Source: Oppiella nova
Taxonomy: Eukaryota; Arthropoda; Arachnida; Sarcoptiformes; Oppiidae
Assembly (NCBI GenBank): GCA_905397405.1
Contig: CAJPVJ010000004.1
Coordinates: 62,001-126,000 of the forward strand
Reading direction: 5' to 3'
Length of the DNA stretch: 64,000 bases
Below the pieces are notes generated by a model. The model saw nothing but the letters and a program-made list of their open reading frames with translations, did not search any database and was not told the origin of the DNA. Made by a program: the position numbers and the translations under genes. This document shows positions 30,507 to 40,447 of this stretch, piece after piece; position 1 is the first letter of the stretch; each line of letters starts with the position of its first letter.

Positions 30507-31823
30507 ATGTTGGAATACGTTAATGGTTTGTGGCACGCTTTTACAGCTCGACCTGATCATCTTGCCATTTTAAGTATCATCCCAGTGACGGCCTTTGTAA
30601 CGTGGGCACACGTTTGGATGGCACTGAAAATGGTATTTTATCCAATCACGTTTTGGGGATTTCATATTGGTCCCTTACCCGTGGGTTGGCAAGGGATTGT
30701 GCCACGCAAAGCTGGGCGAATTTCAGGCATCATCACAGACAATACATTATCCAAACTGGGTTCTTTGCGTGAATTTTTAGATGCAATGGATCCTGAAGAT
30801 ATGGCTCGGATTATCGGTGAACAAGTCGGTTTTGAGCTTGAATATTTGATTGATGAGGTGATGTTAGATCGTAATGCTGTTTTGTGGGAAAACTTACCTT
30901 ATTCGATTAAACGTCGAATTTATGGTCAAGCGCATAAACAATTGCCGGGTGTCTTAAGAGAACTCGTGACCGAACTGACCATGAACGTCGAGTCACTGGT
31001 CAACATGCGGGATATGGTCGTTACTCAAATGGAAGGCGATCGCCGTTTGATGGTTCGTATGTTTTTAAAAGTTGGGCAAAAAGAAATTAACTTTATTTGG
31101 CATATTAGTGCTGTAATCGGGAGTTTCTTTGGTATTTTCCAAATGTTTGTTTATGTCTTTGTACCACAACATTGGACGGTACCTTTCTTTGCAGCCGTTT
31201 GGGGCTTTTTAACCAACTGGATTGCAATCTGGATGGTTTTCAATCCAGTAGAGCCACATTACGTACGCTATCCACAATTTTTTGAACGTACAAAAGATCG
31301 AAAATTTCCATGGATTAAACCTGTTATTCCAAGAATTGGCACTTATAATGTTCAGGGTGCGTTTATGAAACGCCAAGAAGAAGTGTCAGATGTTTTTGCA
31401 AGTGTCGTGACTGAAGATTTGATTACGTTAAAATCAATCATGACTGAAATGATGTATGGTCCTAAGAAAGAAAAAACCCGTCGTATTGTAAAGCGTCATA
31501 TTAACGAAATTATGGAAACTCCATTGGTTCGGACCTCTTTACAATTGTCTTTAGGACTAAAAGAGTATGCAAAACTCAAGACAGACTTGATTGATCGGTC
31601 AATTGAAATTACGATGGTGCCTGTTTGCGACCCTGCGTTTAATGCGAGCCGTGCACAGAAAATTTTTCAGATGTTTAAAGAGCGGATTAGAGAGTTAACC
31701 CCAAAAGAGTTTCAAAACCTGTTACGTCCTGCATTTCAGGAAGACGAATGGATTTTGATTGTACTTGGTGGTGTGACTGGATTTTTTGCTGGTCTAATAC
31801 ATTTATTTGTGGCTTTCTTATAA
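30507..31823 (+). CDS. DUF445 family membrane protein
   Basis: The 438-residue protein has hydrophobic segments near residues 20-50, 200-245 and 420-438. The family signature appears twice, as WMALKMVFYPI and LTNWIAIWMVFNPV. The long segment between them is helical and charged. DUF445 proteins are inner-membrane proteins of unsettled role, some linked to the cell envelope. The gene lies between a small envelope protein and adk, with 83 bases before adk. Confidence 0.8.
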   Translation: MLEYVNGLWHAFTARPDHLAILSIIPVTAFVTWAHVWMALKMVFYPITFWGFHIGPLPVGWQGIVPRKAGRISGIITDNTLSKLGSLREFLDAMDPEDMARIIGEQVGFELEYLIDEVMLDRNAVLWENLPYSIKRRIYGQAHKQLPGVLRELVTELTMNVESLVNMRDMVVTQMEGDRRLMVRMFLKVGQKEINFIWHISAVIGSFFGIFQMFVYVFVPQHWTVPFFAAVWGFLTNWIAIWMVFNPVEPHYVRYPQFFERTKDRKFPWIKPVIPRIGTYNVQGAFMKRQEEVSDVFASVVTEDLITLKSIMTEMMYGPKKEKTRRIVKRHINEIMETPLVRTSLQLSLGLKEYAKLKTDLIDRSIEITMVPVCDPAFNASRAQKIFQMFKERIRELTPKEFQNLLRPAFQEDEWILIVLGGVTGFFAGLIHLFVAFL

Positions 31824-31894
31824 ATTTGATGCCATTACGATGATAAGTTTTAATTTGTCATGGCAAACGGTATCATACATATTGTTTTAAATGA

Positions 31895-32560
<666 letters not shown>

Positions 32561-32599
32561 GACCGCATTCAAAGCATTTTTTTAAGCTTTGACAATAAC

Positions 32600-32634
32600 A
32601 GAGACCTGATTCATATTAGGTCTCTTTTTTTTTT
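32600..32634 (+). terminator. Terminator after adk
   Basis: AGAGACCT at 32600-32607 pairs with AGGTCTCT at 32618-32625, followed by a run of ten Ts. Confidence 0.88.
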
Positions 32635-32652
32635 GCAAGAGTGGCGTAGAGA

Positions 32653-32871
32653 GTGAAGTTTGTATTAATTGCCTTGGTCATTTTGAGTATATTGCTTCTT
32701 TTGGGCTTATTGTATATGAGCTTTAAATTGTTACGCAAAGCACAAAAAGAAGAGCTTCAGCAACGCCGTGAAATGAGAAAATCGGGCAATTACCAAGTGC
32801 ATCCACAGGTGGCTGAAGAGTGGAAACGGCTTGAAAAGTTAAAGAAAGATTTAGAGAATAAAGAAAAATAA
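32653..32871 (+). CDS. Small single-span membrane protein
   Basis: The 72-residue product begins with GTG. It has one N-terminal hydrophobic helix (residues 3-27, mostly Leu/Ile/Val) followed by a charged, helical cytoplasmic tail rich in Lys, Glu and Arg. The sequence looks protein-like and ends cleanly, but I do not recognise the family. It lies just after the adk terminator and is convergent with nth. Confidence 0.6.
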   Translation: MKFVLIALVILSILLLLGLLYMSFKLLRKAQKEELQQRREMRKSGNYQVHPQVAEEWKRLEKLKKDLENKEK

Positions 32872-32959
32872 CTCAATTCTAACTTTAGAATCATGAGTTT
32901 CTATGGAATTGAACTGATGATTTATGAAAAGGGCTTTATAACAAATACCAAAGATTTTT

Positions 32960-32988
32960 CATTCGTTTTAGTGCAGCTAAAACGAATG
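32960..32988. repeat. Perfect 12-base inverted repeat between convergent genes
   Basis: CATTCGTTTTAG at 32960-32971 pairs perfectly with CTAAAACGAATG at 32977-32988 around a five-base loop. On the minus strand it is followed by GAAAAATC, a weak T-rich tail. It lies 38 bases past the nth stop, so it may act as a terminator for nth, but it lacks a good T run on either strand. Confidence 0.55.
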
Positions 32989-33026
32989 AATGTATATAGA
33001 TAAAGTTAAATTATATTTTAAATTGC

Positions 33027-33713
33027 TCAGCCGCTTATTTTGTTTTGACCTTCACGTGCAGCGCCAAACTCATATTTATCAGGCCAATTACAAACATCTG
33101 ACACAATACATTCATTGCATTTGGGTTTGCGTGCAATACAGCAGTAGCGGCCATGTAAAATTAACCAATGATGCGAGTCTATAATAAATTCTTTTGGAAT
33201 CACTTTAATTAAACGATGTTCGACCTCAAGGACATTTTTACCTACTGCCAGTCCAGTACGATTGCCAAGACGGAAGATATGCGTATCTACAGCCATTGTG
33301 GGCTGACCAAAGGCGGTATTCAGCACAACATTGGCAGTTTTACGACCTACACCGGGTAAAGCTTCTAAATCAGCACGATTGTCTGGAACTTGGCTATTGT
33401 GCTTCTCAATCAGAATTTTACAGGCTTTAATCACATTTTCAGCTTTGGCATTATATAAACCGATGGTTTTAATATATTGCTTTAAACCGTCTACACCCAA
33501 TGCATAAATCTGTTCAGGAGTATTGGCGACAGGGAATAACTTATCAGTGGCTTTATTGACACTTACATCTGTGGCTTGAGCCGATAAGGTAACGGCGACA
33601 AGTAACTCAAACGGGTTTGAGTAATTGAGTTCTGTTTTAGGATTTGGGCGTTGCTCACGTAATCGTTCAAAGAAAATCTGAATTTGCTTTTTGGTCATAT
33701 TCTTTACAGTCAT
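33027..33713 (-). CDS. nth: Endonuclease III, DNA glycosylase/AP lyase
   Basis: The 228-residue base-excision enzyme removes oxidised pyrimidines and cleaves the abasic site. The helix-hairpin-helix LPGVGRKTA carries the catalytic Lys; the Asp lies in AVDTHIFR. The C-terminal [4Fe-4S] cysteines follow the C-x6-C-x2-C-x5-C pattern ([17 protein letters not shown]). Its ATG overlaps the stop of rsxB (ATGA) and AGGA is seven bases before it. Confidence 0.96.
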   Translation of the reverse strand: MTVKNMTKKQIQIFFERLREQRPNPKTELNYSNPFELLVAVTLSAQATDVSVNKATDKLFPVANTPEQIYALGVDGLKQYIKTIGLYNAKAENVIKACKILIEKHNSQVPDNRADLEALPGVGRKTANVVLNTAFGQPTMAVDTHIFRLGNRTGLAVGKNVLEVEHRLIKVIPKEFIIDSHHWLILHGRYCCIARKPKCNECIVSDVCNWPDKYEFGAAREGQNKISG

Positions 33714-34513
33714 GATGCATCCTCTTGCAAAACAGATAACTGTTGAATCAATTCATTTAATTGATGTTGCTTATTTTCATCTGCTCGAACACTCAATTGT
33801 TTCTCTAGTTTTTTAATTTGAGTCCGCAGCTTAGCCAATTCAATGGTGGTTTTCGCATCTGTAACAATTGGATTTTTTATTGTGGGCTGATTGATTTCAA
33901 TTGTAGGTAAAGCCTGACTCTGTTGTGTTATCTGCGCAAAGAGTTCAGTGTCGATTTCTGCACGAACCACAGGACCTTTACGATGCATGCGTTGTTTTTC
34001 TTCACGTTGAATATGTGCATAGTAACGACCACGTAAGTCATTTTGTTCTAAAAGACGTTGTTGTTCATTTGGAATAGGCTGAATGTCTTCAACTAAATCA
34101 ATGCAATCTACTGGACAGGGAGCAATGCATAGTTCACACCCAGTGCATAGATCTGTAAGTACGGTATGCATCAGTTTACCAGAACCAATAATGGCATCTA
34201 CAGGGCAAGCACTGATGCATTTGGTACAACCAATACATTCATCTTCACGAATAATGGCTTTCATGCGTTGTGGACGGCCATCGCTTTGAGTTGGCCAGAC
34301 ACTTGGTTCAGCAACGAGCTTATTGCGATTGAGTATATCAGCAAGCGCATCTGCAACAGGTTGCCCACCTGGCACACATTTATTGGCTTCTTCGCCTTTT
34401 TCTACAATAGATTTTGCATAAGGTAGACACCCATCACGGTGACCACAGAGTCCACATTGTGTTTGTGGCAAAATGGCATCTATTTGCTGAATGAAGGAAA
34501 GCGATGAATTCAT
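33710..34513 (-). CDS. rsxB: RsxB/RnfB-like ferredoxin, orphan subunit
   Basis: The 267-residue protein has the RnfB core. An N-terminal cluster motif ([10 protein letters not shown] and KCVPGG) is followed by two [4Fe-4S] ferredoxin motifs, [15 protein letters not shown] and [15 protein letters not shown], near residues 92-140. A C-terminal extension of about 100 residues is rich in Gln, Lys and Leu and probably coiled. The N-terminal membrane helix of classical RnfB is missing, and no other rnf/rsx genes are adjacent. It is coupled to nth, as in the enterobacterial order rsxABCDGE-nth. Its partner here is unknown. Confidence 0.87.
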   Translation of the reverse strand: MNSSLSFIQQIDAILPQTQCGLCGHRDGCLPYAKSIVEKGEEANKCVPGGQPVADALADILNRNKLVAEPSVWPTQSDGRPQRMKAIIREDECIGCTKCISACPVDAIIGSGKLMHTVLTDLCTGCELCIAPCPVDCIDLVEDIQPIPNEQQRLLEQNDLRGRYYAHIQREEKQRMHRKGPVVRAEIDTELFAQITQQSQALPTIEINQPTIKNPIVTDAKTTIELAKLRTQIKKLEKQLSVRADENKQHQLNELIQQLSVLQEDAS

Positions 34514-34858
34514 GTGAATAAAACTTTAAAGAAAAATGAACAAATGCTTGGTAAAAGCGAAGAATATTTTGCAATTTTAGCATGTTTTGTAGTGAAAATC
34601 TTTGCTCTAATTTGGCGCTAAAAATGCGCTAATTTAGATCAAAATATCGAATATTTTTTGGTTAAAAACGCCAACAAATTGACATTTTATTTGGGGTTGA
34701 TTAGAAATTATCATATTGAATTTAAATATTATTTGAAAAAACATTTGAAAAAAGGTTGTGGATTATATACAAAAGGGATTAAATACTTTGCGCCAAAATT
34801 TATCATTTTATTAAAAGGGTTGACCTTTTTTGTATCATTTTCTGCTGAGGAATGAGCG
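34514..34858. other. Non-coding region between divergent rsxB and gdhA
   Basis: This is very AT-rich sequence. A 65-codon frame at 34658-34855, in phase with gdhA but closed by a stop just before it, has no protein-like features. I could not place a promoter with confidence. Confidence 0.4.
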
Positions 34859-34861
34859 TTG
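34847..34861 (+). promoter_or_regulatory. Ribosome-binding site that sets a TTG start for gdhA, with decoy ATG
   Basis: GAGGA at 34847-34851 is seven bases from TTG at 34859. An ATG at 34852 touches the site directly and opens a five-codon frame (MSVEI) that ends at 34869, overlapping the gdhA start. The spacing favours TTG. Confidence 0.6.
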
Positions 34862-36202
34862 AAATATAATAGCCTGAATGACTTTTTAAATTACGTTAAA
34901 GCACGTGATCCAAATCAACCAGAGTTTTTACAAGCTGTGGAAGAAGTTATGACCAGTTTGTGGCCATTTATTGAGAAAAACCCAGAGTATGCTGAGCACG
35001 GTTTGCTTGAACGTCTTGTTGAGCCAGAACGAGCGATTCAATTCCGTGTTTCATGGGTAGATGACAAGGGTCAAACTCAAGTTAACCGTGCTTTTCGTGT
35101 TCAATATAATTCTGCTATTGGTCCATTTAAAGGCGGCATGCGGTTTCACCCATCTGTAAATCTCTCTATTTTAAAATTTTTAGGTTTTGAGCAGACGTTT
35201 AAAAATGCCTTGACCACACTGCCTATGGGCGGTGGTAAAGGTGGTTCTGATTTCGATCCGAAAGGCAAATCAGACGGCGAGATCATGCGTTTTTGCCAAG
35301 CATTAATCATCGAACTTTACCGTCACCTTGGTTCTAATACTGATATTCCAGCAGGGGATATTGGTGTGGGTGGTCGTGAAGTAGGTTACATGGCGGGTAT
35401 GATGAAAAAGCTCAGTAATGACACTTCATGTGTATTTACGGGTAAAGGGTCATCATTCGGTGGTTCTTTGGCTCGCCCAGAAGCAACAGGTTTTGGTACA
35501 GTTTATTTTGCTGAAGAAATGCTAAAAACTCGTGGTGAAAGCTTTAAAGATAAAATTGTGGTGATTTCAGGTTCGGGCAATGTAGCGCAGTTTGCTGCAG
35601 AAAAAGCCATGTACTTAGGTGCGAAAGTGGTTTCATTGTCAGACTCAAATGGTACGGTACATGTAAAAAATGGCTTTACCAATGAGCTTCTTGCTGAAGT
35701 AATGGAACTTAAAAACGTAAAACGTGGACGTATTTCTGAATTTGCTTCAAAACACGGTTTTGAATATTTAGAAGGTCAACGCCCTTGGTCAATTCAGTGT
35801 GATATTGCATTGCCATGCGCAACTCAAAATGAATTAAATGAAGAAGATGCAGATGTACTGCTTGCCAATGGTGTAATCTGTGTTGCTGAAGGTGCCAATA
35901 TGCCTTCAACACTAGAAGCTGTAGAAAAATTTGTAGAAGCAAAAATCCTTTATGCACCAGGTAAAGCGTCAAATGCAGGTGGTGTTGCCACTTCTGGTCT
36001 TGAAATGTCACAAAATTCGATTCGTTTGGGTTGGACATTTGAAGAAGTGGATGAGCGCCTACATGCAATTATGAAAGAAATTCATCGTAACTGTGTGAAA
36101 TACGGTACTCAAGCTGATGGCACAGTGAACTATGTAAATGGTGCAAATATTGCTGGTTTTGTTAAAGTTGCCGATGCAATGTTAGCGCAAGGCGTGTTCT
36201 AA
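34859..36202 (+). CDS. gdhA: NADP-specific glutamate dehydrogenase
   Basis: The 447-residue enzyme aminates 2-oxoglutarate to glutamate with NADPH. PFKGGMRFHP, the catalytic-Lys block LPMGGGKGGSDFDPKGKS and the SGSGNVAQFAAE cofactor fold identify the 450-residue hexameric class. Translation starts at TTG, seven bases after GAGGA, since no in-frame ATG or GTG fits. A strong terminator follows. It links nitrogen assimilation with the TCA block upstream in the window. Confidence 0.95.
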   Translation: MKYNSLNDFLNYVKARDPNQPEFLQAVEEVMTSLWPFIEKNPEYAEHGLLERLVEPERAIQFRVSWVDDKGQTQVNRAFRVQYNSAIGPFKGGMRFHPSVNLSILKFLGFEQTFKNALTTLPMGGGKGGSDFDPKGKSDGEIMRFCQALIIELYRHLGSNTDIPAGDIGVGGREVGYMAGMMKKLSNDTSCVFTGKGSSFGGSLARPEATGFGTVYFAEEMLKTRGESFKDKIVVISGSGNVAQFAAEKAMYLGAKVVSLSDSNGTVHVKNGFTNELLAEVMELKNVKRGRISEFASKHGFEYLEGQRPWSIQCDIALPCATQNELNEEDADVLLANGVICVAEGANMPSTLEAVEKFVEAKILYAPGKASNAGGVATSGLEMSQNSIRLGWTFEEVDERLHAIMKEIHRNCVKYGTQADGTVNYVNGANIAGFVKVADAMLAQGVF

Positions 36203-36223
36203 TCTCAGTTTGATTTTGAACTT

Positions 36224-36250
36224 AAAACCGATGCTTTTGCATCGGTTTTT
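36224..36250 (+). terminator. Terminator after gdhA
   Basis: AAAACCGATGC/GCATCGGTTTTT forms a perfect stem around TTTT and ends in Ts, 22 bases after the stop. Confidence 0.9.
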
Positions 36251-36281
36251 TATTTGAGTAATTTGAAAAACAGCAACAAGC

Positions 36282-36698
36282 TTATTTGCTCGGAATGGTT
36301 TCAACAATTGAGTCGAGTTCATATTGGTATTGAGACTGATCAGCTGCAGGATTGGCAATTTCTGTGCGTTTGACCTTAATAATTTGAGTAGACTTTGAAT
36401 TATGGGTAAAGCCGTCAATAGAGTCATAAAAATAACTCGCTTCTTTCTCAGTATAATTCTTTTGACCAGTTTCGCTCAAGGTTAATTCACGGACTAAAAG
36501 ACAGGTTTGTGGTGCAACACCAGTACAAGGTCGAGTTTCAGGACTGACCTCTAAAAAAATAATTTGTGGTTGAGTTGCTGTATTTGAAACTTGGGTCTCT
36601 ATAGATGCAGGCGTTGGAACTTTTTGAGTTGTGGATTCTTGGCTACATGCCATGACGAGCAAGGGTAAGAGTAGTGCAATGCTTAATTTGTGATTCAT
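36282..36698 (-). CDS. DUF4377-like lipoprotein
   Basis: The 138-residue product has a lipoprotein signal with lipobox VMAC (Cys18). A Thr/Pro-rich linker follows, then a domain of about 90 residues beginning IIFLEVSPETRPC. This domain is clearly related to the C-terminal domain of the protein at 36976-37746: both share FLE-SPET, a C..C pair, SYFYDxIDGFTH and KRxEIxNPAADQS. This is the DUF4377 type, found in envelope proteins near META-domain proteins. The function is unknown. Confidence 0.75.
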   Translation of the reverse strand: MNHKLSIALLLPLLVMACSQESTTQKVPTPASIETQVSNTATQPQIIFLEVSPETRPCTGVAPQTCLLVRELTLSETGQKNYTEKEASYFYDSIDGFTHNSKSTQIIKVKRTEIANPAADQSQYQYELDSIVETIPSK

Positions 36699-36938
36699 GA
36701 TTTTACCTATATCGATCTTGCTGTATTAAAAATGAGCTTTGCTGCAATCACTATGGATTGCTTAAGTTTGTATTATTGAATGTTTATATTCACTGTTTTT
36801 TTTTAATTATTATGCAGTGTTGAATGTTCTGCATCGATTAAAATTGAGGCGCAAACCTTAAAATAGAAATATTTTGATTATTTGGCTGGAAAAGCATAAA
36901 ACTGATTTAAATCTAGGTGTTTATAAATAGTTAAACAA

Positions 36939-36969
36939 AGAAAAGCTGAAGTTGAACTTCAGCTTTTCT
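36939..36969. terminator. Terminator after META/DUF4377 gene
   Basis: AGAAAAGCTGAAGT/ACTTCAGCTTTTCT is a perfect 14-base stem with a three-base loop. It lies immediately past the stop of the leftward gene, with a T-rich tail on the minus strand. Confidence 0.82.
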
Positions 36970-36975
36970 ATACAA

Positions 36976-37746
36976 TTATTTTACAGTTTCACGTTCGATA
37001 ATCATGTCTTGTACATAAGCGTATTTAGACTGATCAGCAGCAGGGTTTTTAATCTCATAACGTTTTACACGAACCACTTGGCGCTCAGCAGGGCTATGAG
37101 TAAAGCCTTCGATTTGGTCATAGAAATATGTCCAATCTTTATCTACTTGGGTTTTTACACCATTGTCAGCATATTTGATTTCGCGTACTTGTAAGCACTG
37201 CATTTTTCTTACACCAGCAGAACATTCTTTAGTTTCTGGGCTGATTTCTAAGAAAATTGTTTCACCTTGGCTTTGGTATTTAGTTTCAGGTGTCATTTTA
37301 CCTGTAAATACAACTTTACCACCTGTCGCGTTTACCAAAGTAAGCGTTGGGCTTTCAGTGTTTGCTGTGTCGAGTACAAATGCTGTTTTATTTGATTGGA
37401 ACAATGCCGCAGCAAAACTTTCTTGTTTCATTAATTCAGGAGAACACATCATATTGGTTGATGCGATATTGCCAGTAACCAATAAACCGTTTTCAACTTT
37501 TGCACTGGTCATTAGTCGGTTACAGCCAGTCGCAACACTTAAACGTTGGTCTGCAAAATTGAGTACGATGGGTTGTTTGGTATCTGCTGGTTGATAAGAC
37601 CATTGATAAGCATTTAATGTTTGCTCTGCATTACCTTGTTGTTGTAATACTTTCACAGCGGTATCACCCAATTTTTGAATATCGCCAGATTGGCAAGCCG
37701 CTAGGGCTAAAGGAAGTACAGCTAATGCTAAATATTTGAATTTCAT
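36976..37746 (-). CDS. META domain plus DUF4377 domain lipoprotein (HslJ-like)
   Basis: The 256-residue protein has a lipoprotein signal, MKFKYLALAVLPLALAAC (lipobox Cys18). Residues about 45-145 form a META/HslJ-like domain (NAYQWSYQP, ATGCNRLMTSAKVENG, TNMMCSPELM). Residues about 165-256 form a DUF4377 domain homologous to the neighbouring 138-residue lipoprotein. HslJ-type domains occur in heat- and stress-related outer-membrane lipoproteins. The two genes are probably a duplication in which one copy lacks the META part. Confidence 0.8.
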   Translation of the reverse strand: MKFKYLALAVLPLALAACQSGDIQKLGDTAVKVLQQQGNAEQTLNAYQWSYQPADTKQPIVLNFADQRLSVATGCNRLMTSAKVENGLLVTGNIASTNMMCSPELMKQESFAAALFQSNKTAFVLDTANTESPTLTLVNATGGKVVFTGKMTPETKYQSQGETIFLEISPETKECSAGVRKMQCLQVREIKYADNGVKTQVDKDWTYFYDQIEGFTHSPAERQVVRVKRYEIKNPAADQSKYAYVQDMIIERETVK

Positions 37747-37912
37747 ATTCTATTCACGTTTTAAAAAACTATGCATAGGATAAACCATGAAACACTAAAA
37801 GATATGGATACAATTTATTAATTCGGTTTCAATATGTATCCATATAACTAAAAGTTAAACAATAATTAACAAATTGTTATCATTTGTGCTGAATGATGAT
37901 CAATTAAATCAT

Positions 37913-38689
37913 TTAGTCAAAACGATAAATATCCATACCTAGCGCACCCATTGAAAAACTACTATGCACAATACTAAAGCGATGGCCTGTACCCATTGCA
38001 AAGAAAAGAGGCGCAAAGTGTTCAAGTGTTGGGTGGTTTTTCTGTAGATAAGGAATGCTATCCCATTCCAATACAGCATCATAATTACTATGGTTGAGTT
38101 TGCTCACCACATAATTTCTAAATGTAGATGCCCATTCAGGCACATTCTCATCTTTGCCGTTCCATGACAATTCTCTTAAATTGTGAGTGATGCTACCTGA
38201 ACCAATCAATAAAATTTGTTTTTCACGGAGTGGGGCAAGTGCTTGACCAATTTGGTAGATTTGATCAGCATGCATATTCATCGGTAAAGAAATTTCAATG
38301 ACTGGAATATCTGCCTCAGGGTACATATGTAATAAAGGCATCCATACGCCATGATCACGTGGTCGAGTACTATTTGCATGTGCAGGAAGATGTGCTTCAG
38401 CCAAGAGATGCAAAATTTCTTCCGCTAATTCAGGATTTCCTGGTGCGGGATAGCGAATCTCATACAGCGCTTGAGGAAAACCACGAAAGTCATGCCATGT
38501 TTCAGGGCGTACACCTGTATTGACTTCTAAAGCCTCACTTTCCCAATGGGCAGACATCACCACGATGGCTTGTGGTTTTGGTAAATTTAGACCAAGACGA
38601 TGTAGAGCAGGACCGACTTGTTCGGGATCTAGCGCAAGCATGGGAGAGCCATGTGAAATGAATAAACCTGGGAGTGTTTGTAAGTTCAT
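37913..38689 (-). CDS. DODA-type extradiol ring-opening dioxygenase family protein
   Basis: The 258-residue protein belongs to the class III extradiol dioxygenase family (YgiD/DODA type). The likely metal ligands are His in FISHGSPM and SAHWES near the N terminus and His in the GSGSITHNL block. It should open catechol-like rings such as DOPA using a non-haem metal, though the natural substrate in bacteria of this kind is uncertain. It stands alone, with AT-rich sequence on both sides. Confidence 0.87.
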   Translation of the reverse strand: MNLQTLPGLFISHGSPMLALDPEQVGPALHRLGLNLPKPQAIVVMSAHWESEALEVNTGVRPETWHDFRGFPQALYEIRYPAPGNPELAEEILHLLAEAHLPAHANSTRPRDHGVWMPLLHMYPEADIPVIEISLPMNMHADQIYQIGQALAPLREKQILLIGSGSITHNLRELSWNGKDENVPEWASTFRNYVVSKLNHSNYDAVLEWDSIPYLQKNHPTLEHFAPLFFAMGTGHRFSIVHSSFSMGALGMDIYRFD

Positions 38690-38815
38690 ATCTTTGTGCC
38701 TAAATGATCATTAAATACAGCGTGAATTGCCCATTCTAGCTAAAATGCATGCTCTCAATAAGCCTTTTATTTCAACAGACTGTTTCATCAATGCAACTTT
38801 TGCCCAATTACATGA

Positions 38816-39298
38816 CTAGCCTGCACGATGATACGGATGATTATGGTTAATACTCATCGCACGATAAAGTTGTTCAATCAGCATAACCCGAACCAATGGA
38901 TGGGGCAGAGTTAGTTTTGACAGTGACCAGTGCCAAGCAGCAGCTTTTCGCACGGCTTCAGAATGTCCATCTGGTCCGCCAATGGCCAGTGCAACATCAT
39001 AACCTTCAAGCATCCAACCTTTCATGGTTTCAGCCAGCTTTTCAGTACTAAATTCACGTCCGCCTACTTCAAGTGCAATCAATACTTCATTGTGTTTCAG
39101 TTGGCTGAGAATACTATCACCCTCAATTTGGCGATATTTTAAAATATCTGCTTCTGAATCATTTTTGCCACGCTTTGCCATCGGGAGTTCAATAATTTGC
39201 GTCTGTACAAAAGGTTGGATTCTTTTGAAGTAATCTTCAAAACCAGTTAATACCCAAGCAGGCATTTTTTGACCAATGGTCAGAATACGGATTTTCAT
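38816..39298 (-). CDS. rlmH: 23S rRNA (pseudouridine(1915)-N(3))-methyltransferase
   Basis: The 160-residue SPOUT methyltransferase modifies pseudouridine 1915 in helix 69 of 23S rRNA. KIRILTIGQKMP at the start, AIGGPDGHS in the SAM knot and the C-terminal YRAMSINHNHPYHR signature are all present. Length is normal. No rsfS is adjacent. Confidence 0.96.
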   Translation of the reverse strand: MKIRILTIGQKMPAWVLTGFEDYFKRIQPFVQTQIIELPMAKRGKNDSEADILKYRQIEGDSILSQLKHNEVLIALEVGGREFSTEKLAETMKGWMLEGYDVALAIGGPDGHSEAVRKAAAWHWSLSKLTLPHPLVRVMLIEQLYRAMSINHNHPYHRAG

Positions 39299-39437
39299 AT
39301 TAACAATTTCTAACGTGGTAATTGCATCATTATAGCGTGATATTGGTTATTCTCAGGCGTACAACAAGAACTGAATGTCTAATTGCTGTTTTTTTAAATT
39401 ATAGCTATACCAACACACTTTTAAATTGGATTTATAC

Positions 39438-40397
39438 ATGCAAATAGCTTATCCAAATTTTTTAAATTTAAACTATCTTTTTATTATATTGCTCAGCTGT
39501 GGGCTTTCAACATGGAGTGTCGCTGCAGAACAACGCTATGATCAGCAAGCTGAACCTGATCGTTTAAACAGTTATTTACAACAAGTGATTCACCCACAAG
39601 CGTTTCGAAATTATCAAAATATTCAAGAGCTCGATCGAGTTGCGGCATTCATTAAACAACAACTTGAACAGTTTGCGATTCCTTGTGAATACCAGCCTTA
39701 TCAAGTCAAAGGCAAAACCTATCGAAATGTAATATGTCACTTACAAATGGGTCATGCCAAAAAAGTGATTGTTGGTGCACATTATGATGTTTATGGGAGT
39801 TTCAAAGGTGCTGATGATAATGCTTCTGGTGTGGTGGGGCTAATAGAGATTGCACGAATTTTGGCAGCCAATAAAGCCAGTCTTAAACAGAATGTTGATT
39901 TTGTCTTTTATACTTTGGAAGAACCTCCGTATTTCCGTACTGAACATATGGGGAGTTATATTCATGCACAATCCATTTTAAAACAAAAAGATCAAATTCA
40001 AGCGGTGTATATTTTGGAAATGATTGGATATTTTGACCATAAAAATGTTCAGGATTATCCATCGGGATTAGCTTTGTTTTATCCCAAACATGGAAATTTT
40101 ATTGGCGCAGTGAGTAATTTCACTTCACGTGGTTTGGGCGAAAAATATTGTGATGCCATGAAAGCGTTAAAACGCCTTGATTGTCAAAGATTGATAGCGC
40201 CGTCATTTGTACAAGGTGTGGATTTCTCAGATCATTTGAATTATTGGCGCTTGGATATCCCTGCTATTATGATCACAGATACGGCTTTTTTTAGAAATAA
40301 GCATTATCATACCCAAGAGGATACTGTTGAAAAACTCAATTTAAATAAGATGGCAGAAGTCATCAATGGTGTGGTGTATACAGTTTTACAAGACTGA
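39438..40397 (+). CDS. Secreted M28 family zinc peptidase
   Basis: The 319-residue protein starts with a signal peptide (about 30 residues, ending WSVAAEQ). The M28 metal ligands are visible: His-x-Asp in VGAHYDVYG, Asp in GADDNASG, Glu-Glu in YTLEEPP and a late His in KHYHTQED. It should act in the periplasm or outside as an aminopeptidase. I chose the ATG at 39438; a TTG at 39426 would only extend the signal. It lies 50 bases before xerC, possibly in one transcript. Confidence 0.86.
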   Translation: MQIAYPNFLNLNYLFIILLSCGLSTWSVAAEQRYDQQAEPDRLNSYLQQVIHPQAFRNYQNIQELDRVAAFIKQQLEQFAIPCEYQPYQVKGKTYRNVICHLQMGHAKKVIVGAHYDVYGSFKGADDNASGVVGLIEIARILAANKASLKQNVDFVFYTLEEPPYFRTEHMGSYIHAQSILKQKDQIQAVYILEMIGYFDHKNVQDYPSGLALFYPKHGNFIGAVSNFTSRGLGEKYCDAMKALKRLDCQRLIAPSFVQGVDFSDHLNYWRLDIPAIMITDTAFFRNKHYHTQEDTVEKLNLNKMAEVINGVVYTVLQD

Positions 40398-40447
40398 TAT
40401 TTTTCAATCAGGTTATATCATTTGCTATTTTGATCAAAGGAGAGCTT

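Noticed and set aside
34658-34855. 65-codon frame in phase with gdhA
   Set aside because: It ends in a stop just before the gdhA TTG and its sequence is AT-driven; it is the leader region.
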